64,000 bases of DNA from Martelella lutilitoris (GTDB taxonomy: Bacteria; Pseudomonadota; Alphaproteobacteria; Rhizobiales; Rhizobiaceae), in assembly GCF_016598595.1 (NCBI RefSeq), contig NZ_CP066786.1:1511501-1575500 (forward strand). Direction: 5' to 3'. The position numbers and the translations under genes were made by a program. The notes beneath the pieces were generated by a model, which was given only the letters and a program-made list of their open reading frames with translations, searched no databases and had not been told where the DNA came from. The stretch's first letter is position 1. Each line of letters opens with the position of its first letter. Below, piece after piece: positions 19,440-29,771 of the stretch.

Positions 19440-22400
19440 TTGCTGGGACGAATACTTGTTTTCATCGGGGCTCTGCTGGTTCTTCTGCTGTCTGCGGCGC
19501 TGGTCGTTCCCTATTTCGTCGACTGGAGCAGCTTCCGTCAGGAATTCGAGGTTCAGGCCGGCCGGGCGCTCGGCAAGAAGGTCGAGGTAGTCGGCGATGT
19601 CGATGTCCGGGTTCTGCCGTTTCCCGCAATCACCATGCATGACGTCAGGGTCGGGCGAGATGCTTCGGGCGCGCCGCTGGCAACGGCCGATGCCTTTTCC
19701 ATGGATGCGGAGCTTGCGCCTTTCCTCAGCGGCGAAATCCGCATCTTCAAGATGCTGCTGGAGCATCCGGTCCTCAACCTGACGCTTGACGAGACCGGCG
19801 CGCTGTCGTGGACGGCGACCGGCAGCGCGCCGCTCTCTGTCCGGCGGGTGGTGTTCGAGGACGTGGAAATCAGAGACGGCGAAATCCGCCTGGCCGATCA
19901 TGCCGGCGACCGGCTGCGCACGGTGTCCGATATTGACGCCATGCTCTCGGCCAACGCAATCGAGGGCCCGTGGCGGATGGAGGGCAATGCCGTGCTCGAC
20001 GGGCATGCCGGCGCCTTCAGCATCCTCACCGGCCGGCCGGATCCGGAAACGGCAACGATGCGTTTGAGGCTTTCGGCCGATCCTGCCGAATGGCCGGTTT
20101 CAGCAGCGCTTGAGGGCGATGTCGCGCTTGAGGACGGAAAGCCGGTCTATGCCGGCGGTTTCCGCCTCGCCGTCACCCAGGAAGACGCGCAGGACGTGCC
20201 GCCGCCGCGCGCCAGCGGCCAGTTCGAACTGACCAATGAATCGATCTCCATTTCCGAATACCGGCTTGAGATCGGCACGCGCGTCGATCCCTATGTGATC
20301 TCGGGCGAGGCCAATTTCGATACGCGCCCGGGCGGCAGCTTCCTTCTGACGGCGGACGGCCAGCAGTTCAATGTCGAGCGGCTTTCCGACTACGACACCA
20401 ATCTCAAGAAGGGCAGGGTGGCGACGCCGAACGCGCGCGAGCGGCTCGACATGCTGGTCGGTTTCCTGCAGCAGGTGCCGATCCCGCAATTGCCGGGCAC
20501 GGTGACCTTCCGTCTGCCGGCGCTGGTTTCCGGCGACACCACGATCCGCTCGATCGTTCTCGACGCGGCGCCGGACGGCGACGGCTGGCGGATCGAGGAC
20601 GGTTCGGCCGAACTGCCGGGCCGCACCCAGGTGGAGGCCGCGGGCCGGCTTTCGCTCGGGGAGGAGGCGTCGTTCACCGGTTCGCTGCTCGTCGCCTCGC
20701 GTCAGCCCTCGGGCCTTTCGCAATGGCTGACCGGCAGCGTCAGCGCCGAGATCCGCGCGCTCGATCGCGCCGGCTTCTCGGCCGATGTCGATCTGGCGGA
20801 CGGAAGCCAGATCTTCGAAAACCTGCAGATCGTTGCCGGCGACGCCGTGCTCGATGGCGCCATGTCGCGCCGGTCGAATGGTGCGGCGACGCCTGAACTC
20901 GATCTTGACCTTTCCGGCAATGTCATCGATTTCAATGCTTTGCGGGCGCTGGCGGGACTGATGGTCGGCGAGAATATCGACAGCGGCCTGAGCCGCCACC
21001 GCATTCGCGCATCGCTGAGGGCCGGCGCGGTCAATGCCTTCGATCTGAACGCAGCGCTTGTCGACACGGCGTTCGTTTACCAGTCCGGCGCGCTTTCCGT
21101 TGATCATCTGGAGATCGGCGACCTTGCGGGCGCGGCGATCACGCTTTCCGGGCAGGCCCGGACGGATCGCGACCTGCCGTCAGGCTCCGGGCGTCTGACA
21201 TTTTCCGCAGAGGATATCTCCGGCTTCGTCGCCACGCTCCAGAAGCGGTTCGGCGCGCATCCGTTCCTGACCATGCTGGCGGAAAACGCCGTCTGGTACC
21301 GGAACGCCGAAGCCGAGGCCGATCTCGCCTTCGGACAGGATGGCACGGCCATTTCCGCGGTCTTTTCGGGCAGCGCCAATGGCAGCCGCATCTCCGGTTC
21401 ATGGCGGCGCGACGCCGTTCTGGGACCGGGCGGGGTGAGCGGGCAGGTGCAGCTTTCCAACCCGGATGCGGCGATCGTCTTCGGCCAGGCCGGTCTTGCG
21501 CCGCTGCCCATTCCGGCGCCTGCGGGCGCGCAGCTCTCTCTGTCATTTGAGCGGTCTGAGGGGGAGGGACCGGTCGCAGTCGGCCTCAGGGCGGCAAGCG
21601 GCGAAACCCGGTTTACCGCCTCGGGCGAGGCGAGCCTTGAAGCCGGAGATTTCCTGGCCGGCCGCTATTCCCTCTCGCTCGCAAGCCCCGATCTGGAGCC
21701 CTATCTTGCCATGAATGCCTTTGCCGTGCCGGGAACCGCCTTCGGCGTGCCGCTCTCGGTCAAGGCGAACCTCGACGTCACCCCGGAGCAGTTCGCGCTC
21801 TCCGCCATCGAGGGCGATCTCGATGGCAATGGCGTGACGGGCCGTCTGGCGCTCAGGCGCGGTGAACCCGTCGCCCGGCTTGACGGGGCGCTCTCCCTCG
21901 ACCGTCTCGATCTTGCCTGGCTGATGGAAGCGGTGTTCGGCCCGAATTTCGTCCTGGGGCCGGAGGGGTTGCCGGATACGCCCTTCGGGACCGCCTATTT
22001 CGGCACGGCCGAGGCCGATATCGACGTTCAGGCCGCGGCCTTTGACGCCGGCCTGCCGGAACCGGTGACCGGCATGAGCGGCACGGTGGGCTTCCGCGGC
22101 GGCGGGCTGACGGTGACGGGCCTTGCCGGACGGCTCTTCGACGGAACGCTTTCGGGCGACCTGCAACTCGGCAATTCGGGCGGCGACGGTTATTTCCAGG
22201 CGCAGCTCAACCTCGCCGATGCTGCCCTGCCGGAGACGCTGTGGAAGGCTGGCGATAGGCCGGTTGCCAGCGGTCGGTTTGATCTCGGCCTCGTGGTCGA
22301 AACGACGGCCGACACGGCGGTCGGGTTGATGGCTGATGCAAGCGGCTCCGGCATGCTGACGCTGAAATCGCCCGTCATTGCGGGGCTGGATCTCGCCGTC

Positions 22401-23138
22401 ACCGATCCGCTGCTCGCCTGGGCCGATTCGCAGGGCACCGAGGTTACCAATGCGGCGATCGAGGACGAAATGCGGTCGTTGATCTTTGGCGACGGCAGCT
22501 TTGCCGCAGGCGATATCGCCATTCCCTTCAGCATCACCGACGGCGTGCTTCAGGCCCGCAATGTCTTCGTCGACCTGCCGGAAGCGCGGGTCTACGGCGC
22601 GCTGCGAACCGACCTAGCCGAACGCGACCTGGAAGCCTCGGTCGATGTGGCGCTGAAACTCGGCGAAGCGAGCGAGGAGGGGGCAAGCGCCGGCTTCACC
22701 ATCGGGTTCAACGGGACGCTTTCCGATCCGGTTCGCAGCCTCGATCTGACAGAGGTGAACAACTTCCTCGCTCTCAGAGCGGTCGAGCGCGAACGCGCGC
22801 GCGTGGAGCGGCTGCAGGCCGATATTCTGGAAAAGCAGCGCCTCAGGCGCGAGGCGACGCTTTACGAATTCCGTGCGGAACAGCGGGCGCTGGAGCGCCG
22901 CCAGCGCGAGGAGGCCGAGCGCCTGCGCCGCGAGGAGGAGGAACGTCGCCGGCGTGAGGCCGAAGACGCGACCGCCGGCGACCAGGCCGCAATTCCCGTT
23001 CCGACGCCCGCCGAGGGTGGCGGGTCTTCCCGGACCGGCACGCAGCAGCCTGAAGAGCCGAGCGACTGGGACAGGCTGATCGAATCGGTGATCCGCGGCG
23101 CCGAGGAGCAGCGCGGCGTCGAAGCGCCGCTTCCCTGA
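19440..23138 (+). CDS. AsmA family protein, 1232 residues
   Basis: A single N-terminal membrane anchor (ILVFIGALLVLLLSAALVV) is followed by the AsmA start VPYFVDWSSFRQEFEVQAGRALGKKVEVVGDVDVRVLPFP. More than 900 residues of repeating beta-strand segments come next, with an AsmA_2-like region near the C-terminus (NAAIEDEMRSLIFGDGSF). The last 130 residues switch to a highly charged Glu/Arg coiled coil. AsmA/TamB-like proteins are thought to form grooves that move phospholipid between the two membranes. The TTG start has AAGGGA 9 nt upstream. It is monocistronic. Confidence 0.88.
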   Translation: MLGRILVFIGALLVLLLSAALVVPYFVDWSSFRQEFEVQAGRALGKKVEVVGDVDVRVLPFPAITMHDVRVGRDASGAPLATADAFSMDAELAPFLSGEIRIFKMLLEHPVLNLTLDETGALSWTATGSAPLSVRRVVFEDVEIRDGEIRLADHAGDRLRTVSDIDAMLSANAIEGPWRMEGNAVLDGHAGAFSILTGRPDPETATMRLRLSADPAEWPVSAALEGDVALEDGKPVYAGGFRLAVTQEDAQDVPPPRASGQFELTNESISISEYRLEIGTRVDPYVISGEANFDTRPGGSFLLTADGQQFNVERLSDYDTNLKKGRVATPNARERLDMLVGFLQQVPIPQLPGTVTFRLPALVSGDTTIRSIVLDAAPDGDGWRIEDGSAELPGRTQVEAAGRLSLGEEASFTGSLLVASRQPSGLSQWLTGSVSAEIRALDRAGFSADVDLADGSQIFENLQIVAGDAVLDGAMSRRSNGAATPELDLDLSGNVIDFNALRALAGLMVGENIDSGLSRHRIRASLRAGAVNAFDLNAALVDTAFVYQSGALSVDHLEIGDLAGAAITLSGQARTDRDLPSGSGRLTFSAEDISGFVATLQKRFGAHPFLTMLAENAVWYRNAEAEADLAFGQDGTAISAVFSGSANGSRISGSWRRDAVLGPGGVSGQVQLSNPDAAIVFGQAGLAPLPIPAPAGAQLSLSFERSEGEGPVAVGLRAASGETRFTASGEASLEAGDFLAGRYSLSLASPDLEPYLAMNAFAVPGTAFGVPLSVKANLDVTPEQFALSAIEGDLDGNGVTGRLALRRGEPVARLDGALSLDRLDLAWLMEAVFGPNFVLGPEGLPDTPFGTAYFGTAEADIDVQAAAFDAGLPEPVTGMSGTVGFRGGGLTVTGLAGRLFDGTLSGDLQLGNSGGDGYFQAQLNLADAALPETLWKAGDRPVASGRFDLGLVVETTADTAVGLMADASGSGMLTLKSPVIAGLDLAVTDPLLAWADSQGTEVTNAAIEDEMRSLIFGDGSFAAGDIAIPFSITDGVLQARNVFVDLPEARVYGALRTDLAERDLEASVDVALKLGEASEEGASAGFTIGFNGTLSDPVRSLDLTEVNNFLALRAVERERARVERLQADILEKQRLRREATLYEFRAEQRALERRQREEAERLRREEEERRRREAEDATAGDQAAIPVPTPAEGGGSSRTGTQQPEEPSDWDRLIESVIRGAEEQRGVEAPLP

Positions 23139-23218
23139 GAAGCCTCGAGCGCCTCCGCTTTTCTCCGGGGGGATCGCCAAAGCGCTTTCTCTCTGTTCGT
23201 GCGCGTTTGCGGACGGAG

Positions 23219-23237
23219 AACCGGTATCCACTTTTCC
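23219..23237. repeat. Copy 1 of a shared 19-bp intergenic repeat core
   Basis: The 19-bp string aaccggtatccacttttcc occurs here and again, exactly, at 48410-48428, both in gaps next to gcgctt-type sequence. This is the core of a dispersed palindromic element similar to those of rhizobia. At this copy the flanking palindrome is imperfect and extends from roughly 23170 to 23250. Confidence 0.6.
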
Positions 23238-23342
23238 TGAAAATGTTCTAAAAATAGCCCGTTTTCAAACCCATATGTGCTGTTACTGGACTGAAGCGCG
23301 ATTTGTATTTATGGAAGAGCCGGCTTTGCAGGAGACAGGACA

Positions 23343-23723
23343 TTGAAACGCAGGGTTCTACTCGTCATCGGCTGGATCATGGTTGCGCTGGGCGTTATCG
23401 GCGTGTTCTTGCCGATCATGCCGACGGTGCCGTTCCTGATTGTTGCCGCCGCGGCCTTTGCGCGATCCTCGCCGGAGCTTGAAGCCCGGCTGATGAACCA
23501 TCCCCGCTACGGCGCCCATCTTCGCCAGTGGCGCCACGAAGGCGCGATCGCCACCCCCGCCAAGATCCTGGCGGTAACAGCGATGGGGGTGAGCTTTCTG
23601 TCCGTGCTCTATTTCGCCTCGGCTTTCCTCTGGCTGCAGCTTGCCGTCGGCCTGGTTCTGTTGAGTTGCGCCGCTTTCGTCGTCACCCGTCCGGCGCCTG
23701 TCGCCGTGCGCGCGGACCGCTGA
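23343..23723 (+). CDS. DUF454 (YbaN) family membrane protein
   Basis: A 126-residue inner-membrane protein with hydrophobic segments at about residues 5-40 and 75-115. It carries the family motif GVFLPIMPTVPFLIVAAAAFARSSPELEARLMNHPRYG. Function is unknown; Escherichia coli YbaN is the reference member. It starts with TTG at 23343, supported by GGAG 8 nt upstream and by the family N-terminus KRRVLLVIGWIMVALG. It is convergent with the LacI-type regulator gene, 33 bp apart. Confidence 0.85.
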   Translation: MKRRVLLVIGWIMVALGVIGVFLPIMPTVPFLIVAAAAFARSSPELEARLMNHPRYGAHLRQWRHEGAIATPAKILAVTAMGVSFLSVLYFASAFLWLQLAVGLVLLSCAAFVVTRPAPVAVRADR

Positions 23724-23756
23724 GGTCCGCAGGCCGGCTCCGCTTTCCGGGCTTCT

Positions 23757-24812
23757 TCAGCGTGATTGCGCGGTCTTCAACAGCGGCGCGTTGGACCAGT
23801 CCGGCTTGCTGATGCTCTGTCGCGGCGGCGATGACCGGTTCTCGATCCGGGCGAGCACGGCGCGGGCGAGTTCCCGGCCTGCCTGACTGAAATCCTCGCT
23901 CATGGCGATGATCTCAGGACTGATCCAGTTAAGAAAGTCCGCCGGTTGCTTGGCGACGAGATCGACATCCTCCCCAAGCTTCAGGCCGCGCGCCCTGAGT
24001 GCGGCCATGATCGGGACGGCGCTGCTGCCGGAACAGGCGATAACCCCGTCGGGCGGCGTTGATGAAGACAGCGCCGCCAGCACGCCGTTGCGGATTTCCG
24101 ACAGCGATGAATCGGTGCTGACGGAGGTCAGCGGCGTTTCCTGCAGGCCGAAACGGCTGAGGCCGCGCTCGAAGCCGGCGCGGAAATAGCGATAATAGGT
24201 GAGGTGGCTCGGCGGCTGCAGGCAGACGATGCGGCGGCGTCCGCGCTCCGCAAGCCTTTCCACAGCGTCCATCGCATAGGCGTCGTTGTCGAAGTCGTGA
24301 AAGGGGTAGTCATGGTCGCTCTCCGTGCGGCCGTGCGCGGCAAAGGGCATGCCGCGCTCGCGCATCAGGGCGATGCGCGGGTCCTCCGGGGCGATGCGCG
24401 AGATGATCACGCCATCGGCGGAACCGGTGTCGAGAATGTAGCGGATCGGCGCCATCGGATCGTGATGGATCGGCTGCGGCATCAGCACCAGATGATAGGG
24501 CGTGTCCGACAGGACGTCCGATATGCCGAATATCATCTGGCCGGACATACCCATGATCTCTTCCTCCATGCTGAGGACGAGCGCGATCACATTGGTCTTG
24601 CCTGTGCGAAGCCTGACGCCGGCGCGGTTCGGCATGTAGCCGAGCTGCTTGGCGACGAGGCGAACGCGCTCCTTGGTGTGCTCGGCGATATCCGGCGCGT
24701 CCTTCAGCGCGCGGGAGACCGTCGTCACGCCGAGTCCGGTCATGTAGGCAATGGTCTTCAGTGTCGGGCGCGCATTGCTTGTCTCGCGCGATCTTCCGGT
24801 CGTGGGCTTCAT
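23757..24812 (-). CDS. LacI-family transcriptional repressor of the adjacent sugar operon
   Basis: Residues about 17-60 are a LacI HTH with hinge (PTLKTIAYMTGLGVTTVSRALKD, then LGYMPNRAGVRLRTGKTNVIALVL). A periplasmic-binding-protein-like effector domain follows. Of 351 residues, the first 15 are an extra polar extension. It is divergent from the ABC transporter operon beginning at 25418, so it very probably controls that operon in response to the transported sugar or a product. LacI-type palindromes are found in the 605-bp gap. It resembles regulators of alpha-glucoside operons in rhizobia, but no alpha-glucosidase is present here. Confidence 0.88.
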   Translation of the reverse strand: MKPTTGRSRETSNARPTLKTIAYMTGLGVTTVSRALKDAPDIAEHTKERVRLVAKQLGYMPNRAGVRLRTGKTNVIALVLSMEEEIMGMSGQMIFGISDVLSDTPYHLVLMPQPIHHDPMAPIRYILDTGSADGVIISRIAPEDPRIALMRERGMPFAAHGRTESDHDYPFHDFDNDAYAMDAVERLAERGRRRIVCLQPPSHLTYYRYFRAGFERGLSRFGLQETPLTSVSTDSSLSEIRNGVLAALSSSTPPDGVIACSGSSAVPIMAALRARGLKLGEDVDLVAKQPADFLNWISPEIIAMSEDFSQAGRELARAVLARIENRSSPPRQSISKPDWSNAPLLKTAQSR

Positions 24813-25417
24813 CGACGTCTTTCATCTCCCGCGTCGCGCGTGCCACGCGATCGCACGGGCCCTGCGGCCCGTCTCCTCCCTGCTGACGGAGCGTATCGGA
24901 CAACAGGACGGATCCGGCCTGAAATGCAACGATACGCTGATTCTCGCTGGCAACGCCAATCCTGCGCGCATTCTTGTCGTTTTTGAGCGTCCTCGCCCGC
25001 CCTGCATCCGGATCTGGCGGAGCCTCCCTCCCGACGCCCCTCCGTAGCGCCGGTCAAGCCGGCCCTGCTTGGCGCCTGCCGGTTGTCAGCAGTCTAGCGC
25101 GAGAATTGCTGTAACGATACAGAAAAATAGCTGTCGCGTGTTAGGCAGACTATTTAAGGCCGGGATACATGCGCGTGGAACTGTCGGTTGCCAGGATGTT
25201 GCGGATGCGAACAAGCTTGACGTGTGTTGCAGAAAAATCAATATTAACGTAACAAAAACAGAACTTTAAACTAAAGCTGCAATGCAGAATATTGAGGTAT
25301 ATCGGATCTGCGCCTTAGGTCGAAAGTAGTAGTTTGACAAAAAACGGAACAAAAAGGTTGCGCCTTATTTGGCTTTCGCATACCTTTTTCCGGCAACGTT
25401 TCAGTTGGGAGGACAGT
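24813..25417. promoter_or_regulatory. Divergent control region between LacI-type repressor and sugar ABC operon
   Basis: A 605-bp stretch without a supported gene. The half nearer the operon (25100-25400) is AT-rich. It holds a LacI-type palindrome at 25109-25122, a related but weaker sequence at 24924-24937 and a TTGACA hexamer at 25334-25339 that could be a -35 element; no clear -10 follows at standard spacing. A GGGAGG Shine-Dalgarno precedes the binding-protein start. Confidence 0.5.
25109..25122. promoter_or_regulatory. Candidate LacI-family operator
   Basis: ctgtaacgatacag is a 14-bp palindrome with one mismatch and a central CG, the form usual for LacI/PurR-family operators. It lies between the repressor and the operon. 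A sequence sharing tg.aacgatac occurs at 24924-24937. Binding by the adjacent repressor is inferred. Confidence 0.5.
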
Positions 25418-26650
25418 ATGAAACATGCAATTCTCACCGCCGCTCTGGCAGCCGGCGTAGCCATGCCTGTCGCAGCCGGCGCGACCGACCTTGAGGTAAC
25501 CCACTGGTGGACATCGGGCGGCGAGGCTGCGGCCGTGAAGGTGCTGGCTGACAATTTCAACGAAACCGGAAACAACTGGGTGGACAGCGCCATCGCCGGT
25601 TCCGGTTCGACCGCCAACCCGATCATCATCAGCCGCATTCTCGGCGGCAATCCCATGGGCGCGACCCAGATGAACACCGGCCGCGACGCCGAGGAACTGA
25701 TCAAGGCCGGCCTGATGCTGGACCTGACGGATCTCGCCGAGAAGGAAAACTGGCGCGAGAAGATCCGTCCCGCCAAGCTGCTTGAGGCGTGCGAATATGA
25801 CGGCCGTATCTATTGCGTGCCGATCAATATCCATTCCTGGCAGTGGATGTGGTTGAACCGCCACGTGTTCGAGGACAACGGCATTCCGGTGCCGACCAAC
25901 TGGCAGGAACTGGTCGATGCGGCGCCGGCGCTGCAGGAAGCCGGCGTCATTCCGCTCGCCACGGGCCAGCCCTGGCAGGTCGACGGCATCCGCAACGTGA
26001 TGCAGGTCGCCATCGGCGGCGTCGACAATTATCTCGCCGTCAACGGCGACAAGGATCCCGACGCCGTGATGAGCGACGAGAATCGCGCCATCTGGGAAGC
26101 ATTCGCCCAGGCGCGCGACATGGTCGACGACGCCTATTCCGGTCGCGACTGGAATGTCGCCACCAATATGGTGATCCAGGGCGATGCGGCCGCGCAGATC
26201 ATGGGCGACTGGGCGCAGGGCGAATTCGCCCAGGCGGGCCAGGAGGCCGGCGTCGATTATGATTGCCTTCCCGGGCTCGGCAACAACCCGGTGCTCGATA
26301 CGGGCGGCGATGCCTTCTATTTCCCCAAGACGAACGACGAAGAGATCACGGCGGCCCAGCTCGAGCTGGCCTCCATGCTGGTTTCGCCGGAAACCCAGGT
26401 CGAGTTCAACCTCGTCAAGGGCTCGCTTCCGGTGCGCGGCGATGTCGATCTCGAAGCCGCCAATGCCTGCATGAAGAAGGGTCTCGAAATCCTCGCCAAT
26501 CCGGACAACGTCCTGCCGTCGACCGAGCAATTGCTCGATTCCGATACGCAGGGCCAGATCACGGACCTTGCGCTGGAGTTCTTCTCCTCCGACATGACGG
26601 TCGACGAGGCGCTCGAACAGCAGCAGTCGATCATCGAACAGGCCATGTAA
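25418..26650 (+). CDS. ABC transporter sugar-binding protein (CUT1 type)
   Basis: Periplasmic solute-binding protein of 410 residues. The signal peptide is MKHAILTAALAAGVAMPVAAGA. The mature protein begins with the family pattern LEVTHWWTSGGEAAAVKVLADNFN and later has GDWAQGEF and a Trp-rich site (INIHSWQWMWLN). The sequence resembles glucose/mannose-type binding proteins more than maltose or glycerol-phosphate ones; substrate assignment is tentative. The start at 25418 has GGGAGG 6 nt upstream. It is first in the operon and is followed by a stem-loop that may keep its mRNA more abundant than the permease part. Confidence 0.9.
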   Translation: MKHAILTAALAAGVAMPVAAGATDLEVTHWWTSGGEAAAVKVLADNFNETGNNWVDSAIAGSGSTANPIIISRILGGNPMGATQMNTGRDAEELIKAGLMLDLTDLAEKENWREKIRPAKLLEACEYDGRIYCVPINIHSWQWMWLNRHVFEDNGIPVPTNWQELVDAAPALQEAGVIPLATGQPWQVDGIRNVMQVAIGGVDNYLAVNGDKDPDAVMSDENRAIWEAFAQARDMVDDAYSGRDWNVATNMVIQGDAAAQIMGDWAQGEFAQAGQEAGVDYDCLPGLGNNPVLDTGGDAFYFPKTNDEEITAAQLELASMLVSPETQVEFNLVKGSLPVRGDVDLEAANACMKKGLEILANPDNVLPSTEQLLDSDTQGQITDLALEFFSSDMTVDEALEQQQSIIEQAM

Positions 26651-26666
26651 GCCTCGGCCGAACAGG

Positions 26667-26704
26667 GAAGGGGCGGGCTCAGCTCTGACGGGCTCTGCCC
26701 CTTC
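26667..26704 (+). other. Intercistronic stem-loop after binding-protein gene
   Basis: A perfect 8-bp stem (gaaggggc at 26667-26674 with gccccttc at 26697-26704), extendable by three pairs with wobbles, with no T run. Stem-loops at this position in ABC operons commonly stabilise the upstream mRNA or partly terminate transcription. Confidence 0.5.
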
Positions 26705-26742
26705 GCCTGCCGGTCCCATGCCAATCTGTGAGGGGAGCTGCA

Positions 26743-27636
26743 ATGGCTGCTGTTGCTCGCCGTCCGTTCGGTCTGTTCAAGAATCTGAACGCCAAGATCG
26801 CGGCAATCCCGATGATGCTGACCGCCGTGGTCATCTTCATCGGCTGCACCGCCTGGACGGTTATCTATTCATTCACCGACTCGCGGCTTCTGCCGAGCGA
26901 GAATTTCGTGGGCCTTGCCCAGTATGACCGCCTGTTCGACACGACCCGCTGGAATGTGGCGATCGTCAACCTCCTGATCTATGGCGGTTTGAGCCTCGTC
27001 TTTTCCTTTGTCGTCGGCTTTCTTCTGGCGACGCTGCTCGACCAGAAAATCCGCTTCGAGAACACCTTCCGCACGATCTTTCTCTATCCCTTCGCGCTCT
27101 CCTTCATCGTCACCGGCCTCGTCTGGCAATGGATCCTCGATCCCGGCCTCGGCGTGCCGAAGTTTCTCGATGATCTTGGCCTGCCCGGAGGCGATTTCGC
27201 CATGCTCGGCAACAAGAGCACGGTCATCTATGCGCTGGTGATCGCGGGGCTCTGGCAGGGAACGGGGCTTGTCATGGTGCTGATGCTGGCGGGCCTGCGC
27301 GGCATCGACGGAGAAATCTGGAAAGCGGCCAAGGTCGACGGCATTCCTGCCTGGCGGACCTATCTCTTCATCGTCATTCCGATGATGCGCGGCGTGTTCG
27401 TGACCACGCTCGTCATTGTCGCCTCGGGCATCGTGCGCGTCTACGACCTCGTCGTCGCCATGACGCAGGGGGGGCCTGGATTCGCCTCGGAAGTGCCCGC
27501 CAAATATGTCTACGACCTGATGTTCCAGCGCGGCAATATCGGCCAGGGGCTCGCCGCCTCGACCGTGATGCTGGTCACCGTCTTCATCATCCTCGTGCCC
27601 TGGGCGCTGATGGAATTCAGAGACAAGAAGAAATGA
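26743..27636 (+). CDS. Sugar ABC transporter permease (MalF-like)
   Basis: Inner-membrane permease of 297 residues with six predicted helices. It has the binding-protein-dependent transport EAA loop (IWKAAKVDGIPAWRTYLFIVIPMM) that docks the ATPase. The ATG at 26743 has GGGGAG 7 nt upstream; an in-frame GTG at 26728 is less favourable. The second permease follows 10 bp downstream, so the two form the translocation pore together. Confidence 0.92.
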   Translation: MAAVARRPFGLFKNLNAKIAAIPMMLTAVVIFIGCTAWTVIYSFTDSRLLPSENFVGLAQYDRLFDTTRWNVAIVNLLIYGGLSLVFSFVVGFLLATLLDQKIRFENTFRTIFLYPFALSFIVTGLVWQWILDPGLGVPKFLDDLGLPGGDFAMLGNKSTVIYALVIAGLWQGTGLVMVLMLAGLRGIDGEIWKAAKVDGIPAWRTYLFIVIPMMRGVFVTTLVIVASGIVRVYDLVVAMTQGGPGFASEVPAKYVYDLMFQRGNIGQGLAASTVMLVTVFIILVPWALMEFRDKKK

Positions 27637-27646
27637 GGTGGGGATG

Positions 27647-28543
27647 ATGAGTGCAGTTGCTTCCAATGAACCGTCGGGCCCGCGCCCCAGGCGCCGCTTC
27701 GCGCCGTCGCGGATCATTCTCTATTCCATCCTGTTCGTCGCCGCAGTCTATTATCTCATTCCGCTTTACGTGATGGTGGTGACGTCGCTGAAAGGCATGC
27801 CGGAAATCCGCATGGGCAATATCTTCGCGCCGCCCGTCGAAATCACCTTCGAACCCTGGGTCAAGGCGTGGAGCCAGGCCTGCACCGGGCTCTACTGCGA
27901 AGGCATCCGCGTCGGCTTCTGGAATTCGGTCAAGATCACCGTTCCGGGTATCATCGTCTCGATCGCGGTCGCCTCGGTCAACGGCTATGCGCTGGCGAAC
28001 TGGCGCTTCAAGGGCTCGGAATTCTTCTTCACGGTGCTGCTCTTCGGCGCCTTCATTCCCTACCAGGTGATGCTCTATCCGCTGGTGATCATCCTGCGCG
28101 AACTGCACATGTTCTCGACGCTTCCGGGCATCGTGCTGGTCCATACCATTTTCGGCATGCCGATCCTGACGCTCCTGTTCCGCAACTATTTCGCCTCTTT
28201 GCCGGAGGAGCTGTTCAAGGCGGCGCGCGTCGATGGCGCCGGCTTCTGGCAGATCTTCTTCCGCATCATGCTGCCGATGTCGCTGCCGATCTTCGTCGTC
28301 GGCATGATCATCCAGACGACCGGCATCTGGAACGACTTCCTCTTCGGCGTGATCTTCGCCGGCCAGCAGAACTATCCGATGACGGTGCAGCTCAACAACA
28401 TCGTCAATGCGGTGCAGGGGGTCAAGGAATACAACGTCAACATGGCGGCAACGCTTCTGACCGGCCTCGTTCCGCTGGCCGTCTATTTCGTTTCCGGACC
28501 GCTGTTCGTGCGCGGCATCGCCGCCGGCGCGGTGAAAGGGTGA
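27647..28543 (+). CDS. Sugar ABC transporter permease (MalG-like)
   Basis: Second inner-membrane permease, 298 residues, with the EAA loop LFKAARVDGAGFWQIFFRIMLPMSLP and a basic N-terminal tail (RPRRRFAPSR) before the first helix. A short periplasmic loop contains two cysteines (QACTGLYCEG), unusual but conserved in glucose-type permeases as far as I recall. ATG 27647 is best placed after GAGGTGGGG; 27644 is possible. Confidence 0.92.
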   Translation: MSAVASNEPSGPRPRRRFAPSRIILYSILFVAAVYYLIPLYVMVVTSLKGMPEIRMGNIFAPPVEITFEPWVKAWSQACTGLYCEGIRVGFWNSVKITVPGIIVSIAVASVNGYALANWRFKGSEFFFTVLLFGAFIPYQVMLYPLVIILRELHMFSTLPGIVLVHTIFGMPILTLLFRNYFASLPEELFKAARVDGAGFWQIFFRIMLPMSLPIFVVGMIIQTTGIWNDFLFGVIFAGQQNYPMTVQLNNIVNAVQGVKEYNVNMAATLLTGLVPLAVYFVSGPLFVRGIAAGAVKG

Positions 28544-28546
28544 ATG

Positions 28547-29638
<1,092 letters not shown>

Positions 29639-29771
29639 TGCAATTGGAAAGTCCCGGCTTTCCCTTTCGGGCAAACGCGGTAGAATTGCGGGACGGAAAC
29701 ACCTTTGCCGGCGCATGTCCGCGCCGGTCTCAATGCGGAGTTCGGCAGCACGCAACTGCCGGGAGGAAGAG

